The notes under the pieces are model-generated. The model did not search any database. It was not told where the DNA came from and saw only the letters and a program-made list of their open reading frames with translations. From an uncultured Brevibacillus sp. (GTDB lineage Bacteria > Bacillota > Bacilli > Brevibacillales > Brevibacillaceae): a stretch of DNA of 64,000 nucleotides. Positions 35,726 through 43,939 of the stretch are shown here, piece after piece. Location: assembly GCF_947502445.1 (NCBI RefSeq), contig NZ_CANMZW010000013.1, positions 1-64,000 of the forward strand, given 5' to 3'. The first letter of the stretch is position 1. Every line of letters starts with the position of its first letter. Position numbers and translations under genes: made by a program.

Positions 35726-36783
35726 AATATGTGAGCTTAGAACAGGTAGAGCCAGGCGATGTATTGGCACGCAGCATTTATACGAGTGAGGGTTTGACGC
35801 TACTGCATACAGGTGTCCAGCTGACTGTTGGAATGATCAATAAATTGCGCCGTTTCGGTGTAAATATGCTAAGCATCAAGGACCCATTTCTCGATGAGGT
35901 CAAAGAGGAAGAAGTCATTACAGAAGCGACTCGAAAAGACGCGATTCGCAATTTATCCGGTGCGATATCGTGCGTTCAGTCCGGAAAGCATCTCGATGTG
36001 AGAGGGATTCAGAAATCAGTTGGCAATATCGTAGAGGAAACCTTGCGCAACAGACGAGTCTTGCTGAATCTTGGGGAAATCAGGACGAATGACAACGCGC
36101 TCTACATACATTCCTTAAACGTATGCATGATGGCTACCGTGATGGGAGTCGGCTTAGGGTACAACACGAGTCAGCTAAAGGAGCTGGCAATCGGGGCTAT
36201 TTTGCACGACATCGGCAAGCTGTCAGTGGACGAGGAGGCTCCGGCCTACAAAAAGAACAGCATGGACAACCACCATACGTGGCTTGGTTTTCACATTCTC
36301 CGAAAGAAGCACGAGATGAGTGTCGTTTCAGCGCACATTCCTTTGCAGCATCATGAATGGGTAAATGGAAGCGGGGTGCCGCGCGGACTTTCCGGTGATG
36401 AAATCCATGATTTTGCCAAGATCGTAGCGATCTGCAACTACTATGACAATCTGATTTCGCCATTTTCAGAGGAAGAAGATACGATCCCGGCGTACGAGGC
36501 GTGCGAAAGGATAATGGGCCTGGCCGAAAAACGCTTTGACCTTAAAATGGTCATTCACTTCTTGCGCTCGATTGCTTTGTATCCGACAGGAACGTCTCTC
36601 AAGCTGAGCACGGGTGAGGTTGGTATCGTCATTGACCAAAATCGTGGTTTGCCGTCACGTCCTGTCGTTCGTGTCATCAAACGTGAGCAGTCTGCGAATA
36701 AGCGAATATCAGATGACCATGAATTCAATGATATTGATCTCGGAGAAGAAACGACGATTTTCATTACTGGTGTAATGGAATGA
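35722..36783 (+). CDS. HD-GYP domain protein, probable cyclic di-GMP phosphodiesterase
   Basis: This 353-residue cytosolic protein has an N-terminal SAF-like/DUF segment (MKYVSLEQVEPGDVLARSIY) and an HD-GYP core: HSLNVCMMA, ILHDIGKL (HD near 161), HHTWLGFHIL, then QHHEWVNGSGVPRGLSG. The HD metal ligands are intact; the signature HHExxDGxGYP is altered to HHEWVNGSGVP (Asp to Asn, Tyr to Val). HD-GYP proteins hydrolyse c-di-GMP. Activity may be reduced. ATG at 35722 follows CAGGAGGA. Confidence 0.85.
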   Translation: MKYVSLEQVEPGDVLARSIYTSEGLTLLHTGVQLTVGMINKLRRFGVNMLSIKDPFLDEVKEEEVITEATRKDAIRNLSGAISCVQSGKHLDVRGIQKSVGNIVEETLRNRRVLLNLGEIRTNDNALYIHSLNVCMMATVMGVGLGYNTSQLKELAIGAILHDIGKLSVDEEAPAYKKNSMDNHHTWLGFHILRKKHEMSVVSAHIPLQHHEWVNGSGVPRGLSGDEIHDFAKIVAICNYYDNLISPFSEEEDTIPAYEACERIMGLAEKRFDLKMVIHFLRSIALYPTGTSLKLSTGEVGIVIDQNRGLPSRPVVRVIKREQSANKRISDDHEFNDIDLGEETTIFITGVME

Positions 36784-36936
36784 CAGTTGTGAGGGGGTAT
36801 CAGGTCTTTTTCCTTCCAACATCAGGGATTTCCCCTACATACAAAATGATAGGCGTGGACTACAATGGGGGTAGGCAAAAGGTTGAATGATCGATGACAG
36901 CCTTGCCATGATGAAAAGAGGAAAGGACGTGTTTGT

Positions 36937-37806
36937 ATGTCCCGAATTCTAGTCCCTATTGATTTTTCTGCGCAGTCTGTTCAAGCGGTCCGCTTCGCGC
37001 TGGCCTATGCTAAAAATAAGCATGAATTGACCTTGCTGCATGCGATTCCCCCTTTTCCATCTCGAAATGTGGTCCGCAAGCTGGGACAAAAAAGCGTTGA
37101 GGATTTTCAATTGGATGAAGCGCGAGAAGATTTGAAAAAGTTTCTGACGATCGTCGAAGAATCCGAAGTGCCTTACAAGCTGGAAATCGAGTTCGGCGAG
37201 CCGCATGAAGTAATCGCCAAGCATGCAAAAGAAGATCATGCCGCAATCGTAATGGGTACGCATGGATATGGCCGGATGACAGGCTTCCTGCTGCAAAGTG
37301 TCAGCTATCCAACCATTCACGATGTACAGATTCCTGTCTTTTTGATTTCGGAGGAAACCGATGCGAGCCGTTTCCCATGGAAAAAGGTGCTGGTCACTGT
37401 AGACGGCTCCGAGCATGCAAAAGAAGCTGCAAAAAAAGCCATCGACATGAGCAAGGAAATAGAGGGAATCTCCTTCACTCTGCTGACAGTCGTCACACCT
37501 CCTGTGGCATATGCTGGTATATACGGCGTAGGCTGGGAGGACACGGGAACACTTGAAGACTGGGGCCGCGAGACGATTCGCCCATATGAAGAGCTGTTTC
37601 AATCCGAAGAGATTCCTTTTGAGAGCAAAGTATTGATCGGCGATCCGGCAACGATGATCAGGGAGACCGCAAAGGAAGAGGAGATCGACCTGATTGTTCT
37701 GGGACACCACGGCTTGGGTGGAATTGCAGGTACATTACTCGGAAGCGTAACGTTTAAAACCATTCATCGCACCCAGACACCGTTATTAATTGTCAAAACT
37801 TCATGA
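36937..37806 (+). CDS. Tandem universal stress protein (two Usp domains)
   Basis: This 289-residue protein is two fused UspA domains. Each ends in the nucleotide-binding signature: GTHGYGRMTGFLLQSVS (about 105-121) and GHHGLGGIAGTLLGSVT (about 262-278); both keep the GxxG...S/T pattern, so ATP may bind at both. Each domain ends in the PVFLISE/PLLIVKT strand. It is a cytosolic stress protein. ATG at 36937 lies after GAGGAAAGGA. A TACAAT upstream near 36863 may be its -10. Confidence 0.9.
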   Translation: MSRILVPIDFSAQSVQAVRFALAYAKNKHELTLLHAIPPFPSRNVVRKLGQKSVEDFQLDEAREDLKKFLTIVEESEVPYKLEIEFGEPHEVIAKHAKEDHAAIVMGTHGYGRMTGFLLQSVSYPTIHDVQIPVFLISEETDASRFPWKKVLVTVDGSEHAKEAAKKAIDMSKEIEGISFTLLTVVTPPVAYAGIYGVGWEDTGTLEDWGRETIRPYEELFQSEEIPFESKVLIGDPATMIRETAKEEEIDLIVLGHHGLGGIAGTLLGSVTFKTIHRTQTPLLIVKTS

Positions 37807-37807
37807 T

Positions 37808-39049
37808 TTACGCTTGAAACGTACAACTGTCCGTATTGCGGGCAGTTGTTTTTTGTTCTACTGGGGTCGCATCCCATTTCACTCGTGAGCTTCTCCACGC
37901 TGCGAATAGGACGATGCAGCCAGCGATTACGAAAACACTGATGAGTGAGGTGGCTTGCATGAGCGGTCCCGCCAGGAAAGAGCCTGTCATCATCAGCCCG
38001 ACCAAAAGCGGCATGATCGTTCCATTTACCCGACCGACAAAGGCTTCATCCACGAGCTTGATCATGCGCATACCGATGACGATTTCCAGAAAGGCCATGC
38101 CGACACCCGTGAAAAAGCGCATCGTCGCAGTAACGTATACCCATACCGAGAGTGCTTCGACCACCACTGAAAGGGCAAAAAAGATCAATCCGCCAGTGAC
38201 GATATGGCGACCATTCAATTGCTTGTGGAAGGCAGATGCCAATATGCCACCGAGCAGCATTCCGAGTCCTTCCAAGGCAACGAACCATTGGATCGATTCT
38301 TTGGGCAGCAACAGCCGGTCTGTAACTACAAACACTTCAAGTGGATTAATCAATCCCGAGCCAAGACCTAGGCAGGCAAAGGAAATCGCAATTCCTTTTA
38401 GCGAAGGATTTTGTTTTACATAAGTAATACCCGCTTTGATATCAGAAAATAGCGAGCCATGCTCTTCTCTTGGTGTCGCTTTAGTTGAGGGGAGTGTTTG
38501 TAAGATCAGCGTGGAGACAAGAAACAGCACCGCCATGGTGATGAGTGATGGGTAGATGCCCATATGCTCGTAAAAGAAGCTGCCGATAATAGGACCAGCC
38601 AACAGAAAGATCGCACCCATGCTTTGAGCGATCGACACAGCAACACCGACATGCTCCTCGGGGATGTGACGCTTCATCAATTTGGCTGAGGAAGGCTGGG
38701 AAAATTGAGAGACGATTGCGGAGATAAAGGTGGCAAAAAAGACCGCAATCCAAAACCCTTTCCACAGCAAGAAGACAATCACGAAAACCGATAAAGCGCT
38801 AAGCAAGTTCCCTGTGATCATCGTTCGCTTCGGATTCCATCTGTCAGCCAAAGCCCCGCCGATGATGGAAAAGAGCAAGATCGGAACAAGCTCGATCGCC
38901 GTCAAGAGGGAAACGGCGATTGGATTGTTGCCGCTGATTTCCATGACATAGTAAAGCAGGGCCATATTTCGAATCCAGATCCCGATGTTCTCCAGCGTAT
39001 CCGTAATAAAAACAGTTAAAAAGATTCGGTTTCCCCATAATCCTTTCAT
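37808..39049 (-). CDS. MFS efflux transporter
   Basis: This 413-residue, 12-helix major facilitator is of the DHA3/macrolide-efflux-like type. It has ADRWNPKRTMITGNLLSALSV at the loop 2-3 motif and many membrane segments. It probably exports a drug or toxic compound. ATG at 39049 lies 11 bases after AAAGGAG; GTG at 39061 overlaps the site. It lies downstream of the TetR gene on the same strand, with a palindromic operator in the 49-base gap, so it is the likely regulated target. Confidence 0.85.
   Translation of the reverse strand: MKGLWGNRIFLTVFITDTLENIGIWIRNMALLYYVMEISGNNPIAVSLLTAIELVPILLFSIIGGALADRWNPKRTMITGNLLSALSVFVIVFLLWKGFWIAVFFATFISAIVSQFSQPSSAKLMKRHIPEEHVGVAVSIAQSMGAIFLLAGPIIGSFFYEHMGIYPSLITMAVLFLVSTLILQTLPSTKATPREEHGSLFSDIKAGITYVKQNPSLKGIAISFACLGLGSGLINPLEVFVVTDRLLLPKESIQWFVALEGLGMLLGGILASAFHKQLNGRHIVTGGLIFFALSVVVEALSVWVYVTATMRFFTGVGMAFLEIVIGMRMIKLVDEAFVGRVNGTIMPLLVGLMMTGSFLAGPLMQATSLISVFVIAGCIVLFAAWRSSRVKWDATPVEQKTTARNTDSCTFQA
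37821..37856. terminator. Terminator for the usp gene
   Basis: ACAACTGTCCG pairs with CGGGCAGTTGT, followed by T6. It lies inside the 3' end of the convergent MFS gene. Confidence 0.8.
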
Positions 39050-39072
39050 ACTTCCATACACTCCTTTTAATT

Positions 39073-39090
39073 AAACCGAACGCTCGGTCT
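39073..39090. promoter_or_regulatory. TetR-type operator 1 (before the MFS gene)
   Basis: ACCGAACGCTCGGT (39075-39088) is a dyad with ACCGA/TCGGT arms between the tetR stop and the MFS start. Confidence 0.65.
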
Positions 39091-39110
39091 AATTGGTTTT
39101 GAAAAAAAAG

Positions 39111-39704
39111 CTACCTGGCAACAATACCATGCAGCATGACATCAATTCCTCGCTTCATCAGCGAAAGCAGACGCTCCTCTTCGAACTGCAAGCCGACGCT
39201 TATCAATCCGTTTAACAGTCCCTCGTAGATCATTGCGAGCTCAGCAGGGTCATCTTTTGCAAACTCGCCGTTTTCCATCCCCTCTCGGAAAAGGGAGATA
39301 TACAAAGTATAAGTGGAGCCAAGAATCTCCATAACCTGATCCATGATGGCCGGGTCGGCTAATTGGCTGCCAGAGAACTCTTCGCCAGCTCTTTTTAAAG
39401 GATGGGACAAAAAATCGTCAATGATAAAAGCCCCAAGCCCATACAGTTTTTCAATCGAAGTTGAATATTCCTTTTCCTTTTGCTGCCACAGCCAGGCAAA
39501 CTCCTGGTACTGCTTTTCTAATAAGAACAGGAACAATTGCTCCTTGTTTTTGAAATGGTAGTAAAGGCTTCCCTTGCTGGCTCCGGTTGCCTGGCAAATG
39601 TCTTCAATCGAGGTTGCGGAATAGCCTTTTTGGGAAAACAACTCGGTAGCTTTTTCGGCGATATGCAGCTTCGTTTTCTCTCCGTCAAGGCGGCGTTTGG
39701 ACAT
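39111..39704 (-). CDS. TetR/AcrR-family transcriptional repressor
   Basis: This 197-residue regulator has an N-terminal helix-turn-helix: IAEKATELFSQKGYSATSIEDICQATGASKGSLYYHFKNKEQLF (about 14-57). It has a TetR_C ligand-binding region with ILGSTYTLYISLFREGMENGEF. ATG at 39704 lies ten bases after AAAGGAG; longer frames lack a site. Two matching palindromes flank the gene, supporting autoregulation and control of the MFS exporter. Confidence 0.9.
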   Translation of the reverse strand: MSKRRLDGEKTKLHIAEKATELFSQKGYSATSIEDICQATGASKGSLYYHFKNKEQLFLFLLEKQYQEFAWLWQQKEKEYSTSIEKLYGLGAFIIDDFLSHPLKRAGEEFSGSQLADPAIMDQVMEILGSTYTLYISLFREGMENGEFAKDDPAELAMIYEGLLNGLISVGLQFEEERLLSLMKRGIDVMLHGIVAR

Positions 39705-39723
39705 GGTAAGCGTACTCCTTTTT

Positions 39724-39872
39724 AACGTATAAGAATTCATGAGCGCGAAGCTTATGAATTCTGGAGCGCATGGCAAGGTACCTCAGCGTTCGCTCCCGGC
39801 ATTACTTCGGTGAAACTTTCCGCTAAAACGCGGTCGCTCCTCCTTGAGAAAGCCTCGATAGAGGTTTTTTTA
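39724..39872. other. Inverted-repeat-rich leader region upstream of tetR
   Basis: GAATTCAT at about 39733 pairs with ATGAATTC at about 39754, and GGAGCG near 39764 pairs with CGCTCC near 39793. At the far end GCCTC-GATA-GAGG plus T7 forms a plus-strand terminator-like hairpin (39851-39871). No known riboswitch is recognised. It may be a structured transcript leader or decayed repeat DNA. Confidence 0.35.
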
Positions 39873-39874
39873 TA

Positions 39875-39893
39875 GACTGAACGTTCGGTTTAA
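39875..39893. promoter_or_regulatory. TetR-type operator 2
   Basis: GACTGAACGTTCGGTTTA matches operator 1 (ACCGAACGNTCGGT) with one mismatch in the left arm. It lies upstream of tetR and of the plus-strand nfo gene, so it could control either. Confidence 0.6.
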
Positions 39894-40000
39894 GTTTAGT
39901 CTAATAGATGGTGTGAAAAAGTGCAAGCGTCATTCCCCCGTCCGATTGAGAAATTGTGCCTGTGGGGAAACTGGAAGGAAGAATGGAAAGGGAGAGAGCG

Positions 40001-40843
40001 ATGCAGATTGGATGTCATGTAAGTATCCGCAACGGATATGTCGAGGCAGCGAAAACCGCGTACAGATTTGGAGCGAGAGCGTTTCAGTTCTTTCCGAAAA
40101 ATCCGCGCAGCCTGGGAATGAAAGCATACGATGAACGGGATGCAGAAGCATGTCGCTTGTACTGTGAGGAAAAGGGCCTGTTGTCCATTGCTCATACAGC
40201 GTATCCTGTTAACCTTTGTACCATAGATCCAGAGCTGGCAAAAGTAACAAAAGAGTCTGTACGTAATGATCTAGCTATCACGGAAGCTTGCGGGGCAATC
40301 GGCGTGGTCGTTCATTTTGGTCATCATAAAGGCTCGGATGTGCTCGAGGGGTACAAGCTGATGATCCAGATGGTTAATGAAATTCTCGATGGCTGGCAAG
40401 GCAGGGCCAAGCTGCTCATTGAAAACAATGCCGGACAGGGAAGTCGCATGGGGACGACTCTTGAAGAGCTGACACAGGTGCGGGAGCTGTTTGCCGAGCC
40501 ACACAAAGTAGGCTTTTGCTTGGATACATGTCACGGCTTCGCCAGTGGATTATGGGATGGGAGCAATTGGGAGCAGGTCGCGGATAAAATGCGCGAGCTT
40601 GATTATTTCTCCAGCTTGTGCGCAGTACATCTAAATGATTCGGTCTACCCGACGAGCTCCTTTCGTGATCGCCATGCGCAGATTGGCAAGGGGATGATCG
40701 GTGATAAGGCATTTGCTACTTTTTTGCAGACACCAGAATTACAAGGCTTGCCCGTTATACTGGAGACGCCAAAAACAGGAGAAGACAGTCATGCAGGGGA
40801 AATTCGGCATGTGCGCGAGTTGGCAGACAATTGGCAGGGTTGA
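40001..40843 (+). CDS. nfo: Deoxyribonuclease IV (AP endonuclease)
   Basis: This 280-residue TIM-barrel endonuclease IV cleaves abasic sites and 3' blocked ends in base excision repair. The zinc ligand motifs are in order: HTAYPVNL, HFGHHKG (about 107-113), LIENNAGQG, GFCLDTCHGFASG, VHLNDS with RDRHAQIGKGMIG, and VILETP. ATG at 40001 follows AAGGGAGAGA; the frame extends to 39956 without homology. It is the second UV/oxidation repair nuclease in the window, with UvsE. Confidence 0.93.
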   Translation: MQIGCHVSIRNGYVEAAKTAYRFGARAFQFFPKNPRSLGMKAYDERDAEACRLYCEEKGLLSIAHTAYPVNLCTIDPELAKVTKESVRNDLAITEACGAIGVVVHFGHHKGSDVLEGYKLMIQMVNEILDGWQGRAKLLIENNAGQGSRMGTTLEELTQVRELFAEPHKVGFCLDTCHGFASGLWDGSNWEQVADKMRELDYFSSLCAVHLNDSVYPTSSFRDRHAQIGKGMIGDKAFATFLQTPELQGLPVILETPKTGEDSHAGEIRHVRELADNWQG

Positions 40844-40895
40844 CCCAGTTGTGGTACAGTGTGAGAGGATGTGGTGAACAATGGGAGGAGTACCT

Positions 40896-41300
40896 ATGAC
40901 AAAACGAGTCAAAGTGACAATCGCGGATTTTGCTCCGCTTAAGGAAAATTTGAACAACCCGGAAGAATTGGCTTTGTATGAGGCAGCCAACGGGAATATA
41001 TACGATGCCGAAATTGAGCATGACGGATATGCTATTGTTGATGTCACGGAGGAAGACTATATTGAGCTTGCACCCGGCGAATATCAGCTGATGATTGAAG
41101 AGTGGATGATTGCTGGACAAATCGGAGAGCTCACGCTGCAAACGAAGTCAGACCCAGCAAACGACAAAGCTCTCCTGTACCGCAGTGTCGATGCAAGCGG
41201 GAATGAAGTACAAGCGCCGCAGTCATTGTCAAAGCAGGTTGTTGAAATGGTAGCAAACACATGGTTTGGCAAAAAGAAGAAAGCGGAAATCGAAGGGTAA
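40896..41300 (+). CDS. Hypothetical protein (134 aa)
   Basis: This acidic, soluble protein (VKVTIADFAPLKENLNNPEE ... AIVDVTEEDYIELAPGEYQL) ends in a basic KKKKAEIEG tail. No family recognised. ATG at 40896 lies five bases after GGGAGGAG, better than the longer frame from 40881. A terminator follows. Confidence 0.65.
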   Translation: MTKRVKVTIADFAPLKENLNNPEELALYEAANGNIYDAEIEHDGYAIVDVTEEDYIELAPGEYQLMIEEWMIAGQIGELTLQTKSDPANDKALLYRSVDASGNEVQAPQSLSKQVVEMVANTWFGKKKKAEIEG

Positions 41301-41321
41301 GTCAAGCGTGCAAGTGAGGGG

Positions 41322-41354
41322 AAGGAGCGATCAACACAGATCGTTCTTTTTTCT
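41322..41354 (+). terminator. Terminator
   Basis: GAGCGATC pairs with GATCGTTC around AACACA, followed by T6. Confidence 0.8.
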
Positions 41355-41446
41355 TTCACAGCACAGACTTTTATATACCCTACATATGTATGGTAATGTT
41401 CACTTAAGATGAGATTTCATCATCATACATAAAGGGAGAGACATTC

Positions 41447-41565
41447 ATGCAAATCGTGCAATTTTGCTTTATGATGGCATCACAGCATTAGACGCAATTG
41501 GTCCAAACGAAGTGTTTGCTGCAACCCTGAAAAGTGAAGTGAAGTCTGTTGCCAAGCAAAAAGGC
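41447..41565 (+). pseudogene. N-terminal remnant of a DJ-1/PfpI family gene
   Basis: A start ATG at 41447 with AAAGGGAGA upstream is out of frame by two bases with a clear DJ-1/PfpI beginning that reads from 41449: NRAILLYDGITALDAIGPNE then VFAAT. A likely two-base insertion right after ATG explains this. Homology ends after SVAKQKG at about 41565, where a tyrosine-recombinase fragment on the other strand begins. The matching C-terminal part is found at 44084-44291. Confidence 0.75.
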
Positions 41566-41740
41566 TTTTTTGCAAGTAGGAAAGTGCAGAGCTTTGACTG
41601 ATCTTTCTTTTACAGTCATGATAGAAATCGGTTAACGGCAGAAATGGGTCATCGTCATAGAATACCAACAACTCATATCGACTAGTTACACCATCAGGGC
41701 AGTATACATAGAAAAATTTTTTAGAATGAACAACTGACAC
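41566..41740 (-). pseudogene. N-terminal fragment of a tyrosine recombinase
   Basis: The minus-strand frame reads MSVVHSKKFFYVYCPDGV ... YDDDPFLPLTDFYHDCKR then ISQSSALSYLQKSLF. This resembles the N-terminal region and the start of the SAM-like core-binding domain of phage-type integrases. It breaks off at the junction with the DJ-1 remnant. It cannot belong to the catalytic fragment at 42356-42855, which lies upstream on the same strand, so two recombinase genes were probably arranged in tandem. Confidence 0.5.
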
Positions 41741-41872
41741 AAGACACCTCTAGCCCATTCATAATGTATCAATTTGAGAATGTATGTTCGATTTGAATTC
41801 ACAAAAAAATTACCGATTTCTATTCATTGCTTCGGGTGGGTTGAAATTAACCAACCTTCTGTAATTGATTGC

Positions 41873-42064
41873 CTAACAAACAAAGATAATTGAATGGGGA
41901 CAGTTCATTTTCTCCAAAGGCGTAGGATATCTGATGTCCATTTCATTCCAACATAAGTCAAACATATTCATTGTCTCTTCATTTGGAGTGTCTAATGTGA
42001 CGGCTTCAATAGCTATTTTAATTAGGCTATTATCATCGTTCTCCACCCTTATCAATTGAACCAA
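41873..42064 (-). pseudogene. Short ORF fragment, unknown
   Basis: The frame reads as ordinary protein (NALVQLIRVENDDNSLIKIA, then TPNEETMNMFDLCWNEMD) for about 70 residues, with no good start or ribosome site. An in-frame stop lies just upstream. Probably a remnant of an element gene; family unknown. Confidence 0.35.
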
Positions 42065-42314
42065 TGCATTCGGTATAGAAATATTAACAAGTCTCGCTTA
42101 GCTATTCCCATTCTTCTTTGAATATTTTAAAGTAGGTGTTAGGGAAATCGCCTGATCAAAGTTATCTCTTTATCATTACCTCAATGTTCTATATGCGTAG
42201 ATTCATTATCTTTCAGTAATCACATCCGCAAATTCACCCTTCCTTTGTATCCATATCCTACTGTGTAAAAAAATGGTTGTAAATAGGGTTCTGTGTCACT
42301 GGCTAGTTTACATG

Positions 42315-42353
42315 GGTAGTACCAGCGTCGCTGACACCACCCGCAAACATATG
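42315..42353 (-). repeat. Dyad repeat, copy 1
   Basis: Read on the minus strand, this 39-base copy is about 90% identical by eye to copy 2. The 3' half, GTGGTGTCAGC-GAC-GCTGGTACTACC, is an imperfect inverted repeat. It starts about three bases after the stop codon of the recombinase fragment. Confidence 0.8.
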
Positions 42354-42355
42354 GT

Positions 42356-42855
42356 TTAAATTGGGAAGCTGTGTTTGATGACCTCGTTGTATTCAAACTG
42401 CGCATCAGTGATCGTCAGCTGTGAATAGACCTCTAGTGATTTACGACTTTCATGTCCGGAATAAGGCTGAATCAAAGCATCGTCGATACCTTGCTTTTTC
42501 AACCAGGTCAACAGAAAGTGCCGAAGCTTGTGCGGCGATAAATTTTGAGTGAGTCCGGCTTCCTCTGAATATTTCGCCATAATCTTGCGGATTCCCCGAT
42601 CCGTATATTTTTTCTTCCAGGAGGATTAAATAAATTCACGGCCTGCTTCTTATTCACCGAGTCCGCATGCATGGCCAGCAGTTCTTTAAAGGTCTGTGGG
42701 AAAGGAACAATCCGATCCTTTCTGCCCTTTCCATTGTTGATTCGGATCAGGCAATAGTGAAAGTCGATATCCGTCAGTTTAATATTGATTAATTCACTGA
42801 CTCGGACACCGGTATACATCAGAGTTTTCACTAACATCATGTCCTGAAAATTCAT
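42356..42855 (-). pseudogene. Frameshifted catalytic domain of a tyrosine recombinase
   Basis: Two overlapping minus-strand frames form one catalytic domain. The first (42855-42508) carries NFQDMMLVKTLMYTGVRVSE, with box I Arg, and NGKGRKDRIVPFPQ. The second (to 42356) carries [20 protein letters not shown] (HxxR) and [16 protein letters not shown] (H and Tyr nucleophile). They join if one base is added to an A6 run near 42625, restoring [16 protein letters not shown]. The N-terminal domain is missing. It is either an inactivated gene or one needing slippage on the A-run. Confidence 0.75.
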
Positions 42856-42961
42856 TGTCTTCCAACTTCATTTCGTTCGGGATTATTGTAATATGCTCAA
42901 TTAATTCGTACGAAATCCACGTTTGCAGTATCCCTTTTAGGATTGCACCTCACATCAGTCC

Positions 42962-43036
42962 ACCTAAAAAGGAGATACATGAATTTCCTTTTTATTACAT
43001 ATGCTTGCGGATGGTGTTAGCGACACTGGTACTACC
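42962..43036 (+). repeat. Dyad repeat, copy 2 (extended form)
   Basis: This 75-base copy matches copy 3 over its whole length (roughly 80% by eye), beginning ACCTAAAAAGG and ending CACTGGTACTACC. Confidence 0.8.
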
Positions 43037-43266
43037 CCTAATCCATAACTTACAGGATTCCGTCATTTTTTCTGTCAAACAGAGGTACCTCCATCAAAAC
43101 CTATTTACAACGTTAATGGAATCTGGACACAAAAACAGCTGGTTTTCATCACATTAAGGTGTGTAACCAGCTTTAATTGTATCTTATATGCAAAAAAAAT
43201 TTTTTATAAGTACTATGAATAACCTGGAAGTCTTTTAGTAAACAATACAATAAAAATACTTAAGAA

Positions 43267-43818
43267 GTGTTTATCGTGACAGCGAAAAGGAAACATCTAT
43301 TTTTACTTTCGATGCTAACGCTACTCATTAATATATTATTTTTGGAGGATGGAAGTGCAAACAATAATCTTAGAAACTTAAATTCCATTTCGGTAATGGA
43401 AGATCCATGTAAGGAGAAGTATAAGCAGTTCAATGAAAACGTTCTCAAAGACGTTGAAAATTCTTTTAAAAATGAAATGCAGTTTATGCTTTCAAATAAG
43501 AACAATTTTGAACCAATCATGTATAGTTCGGCTGATTTTAAAAAGGCATTATTTGCTATCGGTAAAAAGGACTCGCATCTTTCTTCATTACAAAATATCT
43601 TTCAAGGTAAAGTCCTAGGTGAAAAGAGACTATATATTTTTTCTGGACAACCTAGTACCACAAAGTTCAAAAATAGTTTTATGGGATACATTCTATATAA
43701 GGAAACTGATGGAACTAACATACTAGAAGTTATACGAAAAGGAGATAAAGAATGGGAAATCGTGGAGTTGAAGAAGAAAAAAGGGGAAGTTTTCTCCTTT
43801 AATACAGACTGTGAATAA
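43267..43818 (+). CDS. Hypothetical exported protein (cargo ORF)
   Basis: This 183-residue protein starts with a basic stretch and a hydrophobic helix (HLFLLSMLTLLINILFLEDG) that looks like a signal peptide, followed by a Lys-rich soluble domain ending WEIVELKKKKGEVFSF. No family recognised. GTG at 43267 or 43276 may start it; no strong ribosome site is seen. It is bracketed by repeat copies 2 and 3 in the same orientation and is much richer in A+T than the chromosome around it, both suggesting acquisition. Confidence 0.55.
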   Translation: MFIVTAKRKHLFLLSMLTLLINILFLEDGSANNNLRNLNSISVMEDPCKEKYKQFNENVLKDVENSFKNEMQFMLSNKNNFEPIMYSSADFKKALFAIGKKDSHLSSLQNIFQGKVLGEKRLYIFSGQPSTTKFKNSFMGYILYKETDGTNILEVIRKGDKEWEIVELKKKKGEVFSFNTDCE

Positions 43819-43852
43819 AAACAAAAAAATGCAAATGAGGATTTGTCATTTT

Positions 43853-43939
43853 GGTAGTACCCCCTACCTGAAAAGAAAATGCATGGATTACCATTTTATT
43901 ACATGTGTTGCGGGTGGTGTCAGCAACGCTGGTACTACC
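43853..43939 (+). repeat. Dyad repeat, copy 3, with terminal inverted repeats
   Basis: The 74 bases from 43866 match copy 2. In addition GGTAGTACC (43853-43861) is the exact reverse complement of the terminal GGTACTACC (43931-43939), making an 87-base unit with nine-base inverted ends. It begins 35 bases after the cargo ORF stop. Confidence 0.8.

Noticed and set aside
39724-39872. A known riboswitch upstream of tetR
   Set aside because: None of the conserved cores I know (SAM, TPP, FMN, cobalamin, lysine, purine, glycine, yybP-ykoY) are present.
42855-43157. 100-residue plus-strand ORF
   Set aside because: Spans repeat copy 2, lacks a ribosome site and is rich in Ile, Phe and Cys without domain features.
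43853-43939. A true integron attC site
   Set aside because: Inverted ends and position are suggestive, but the GTT core triplet and the paired R/L box structure of attC are not evident, and the recombinase fragments show no IntI-specific insertion. Reported only as cassette-like.
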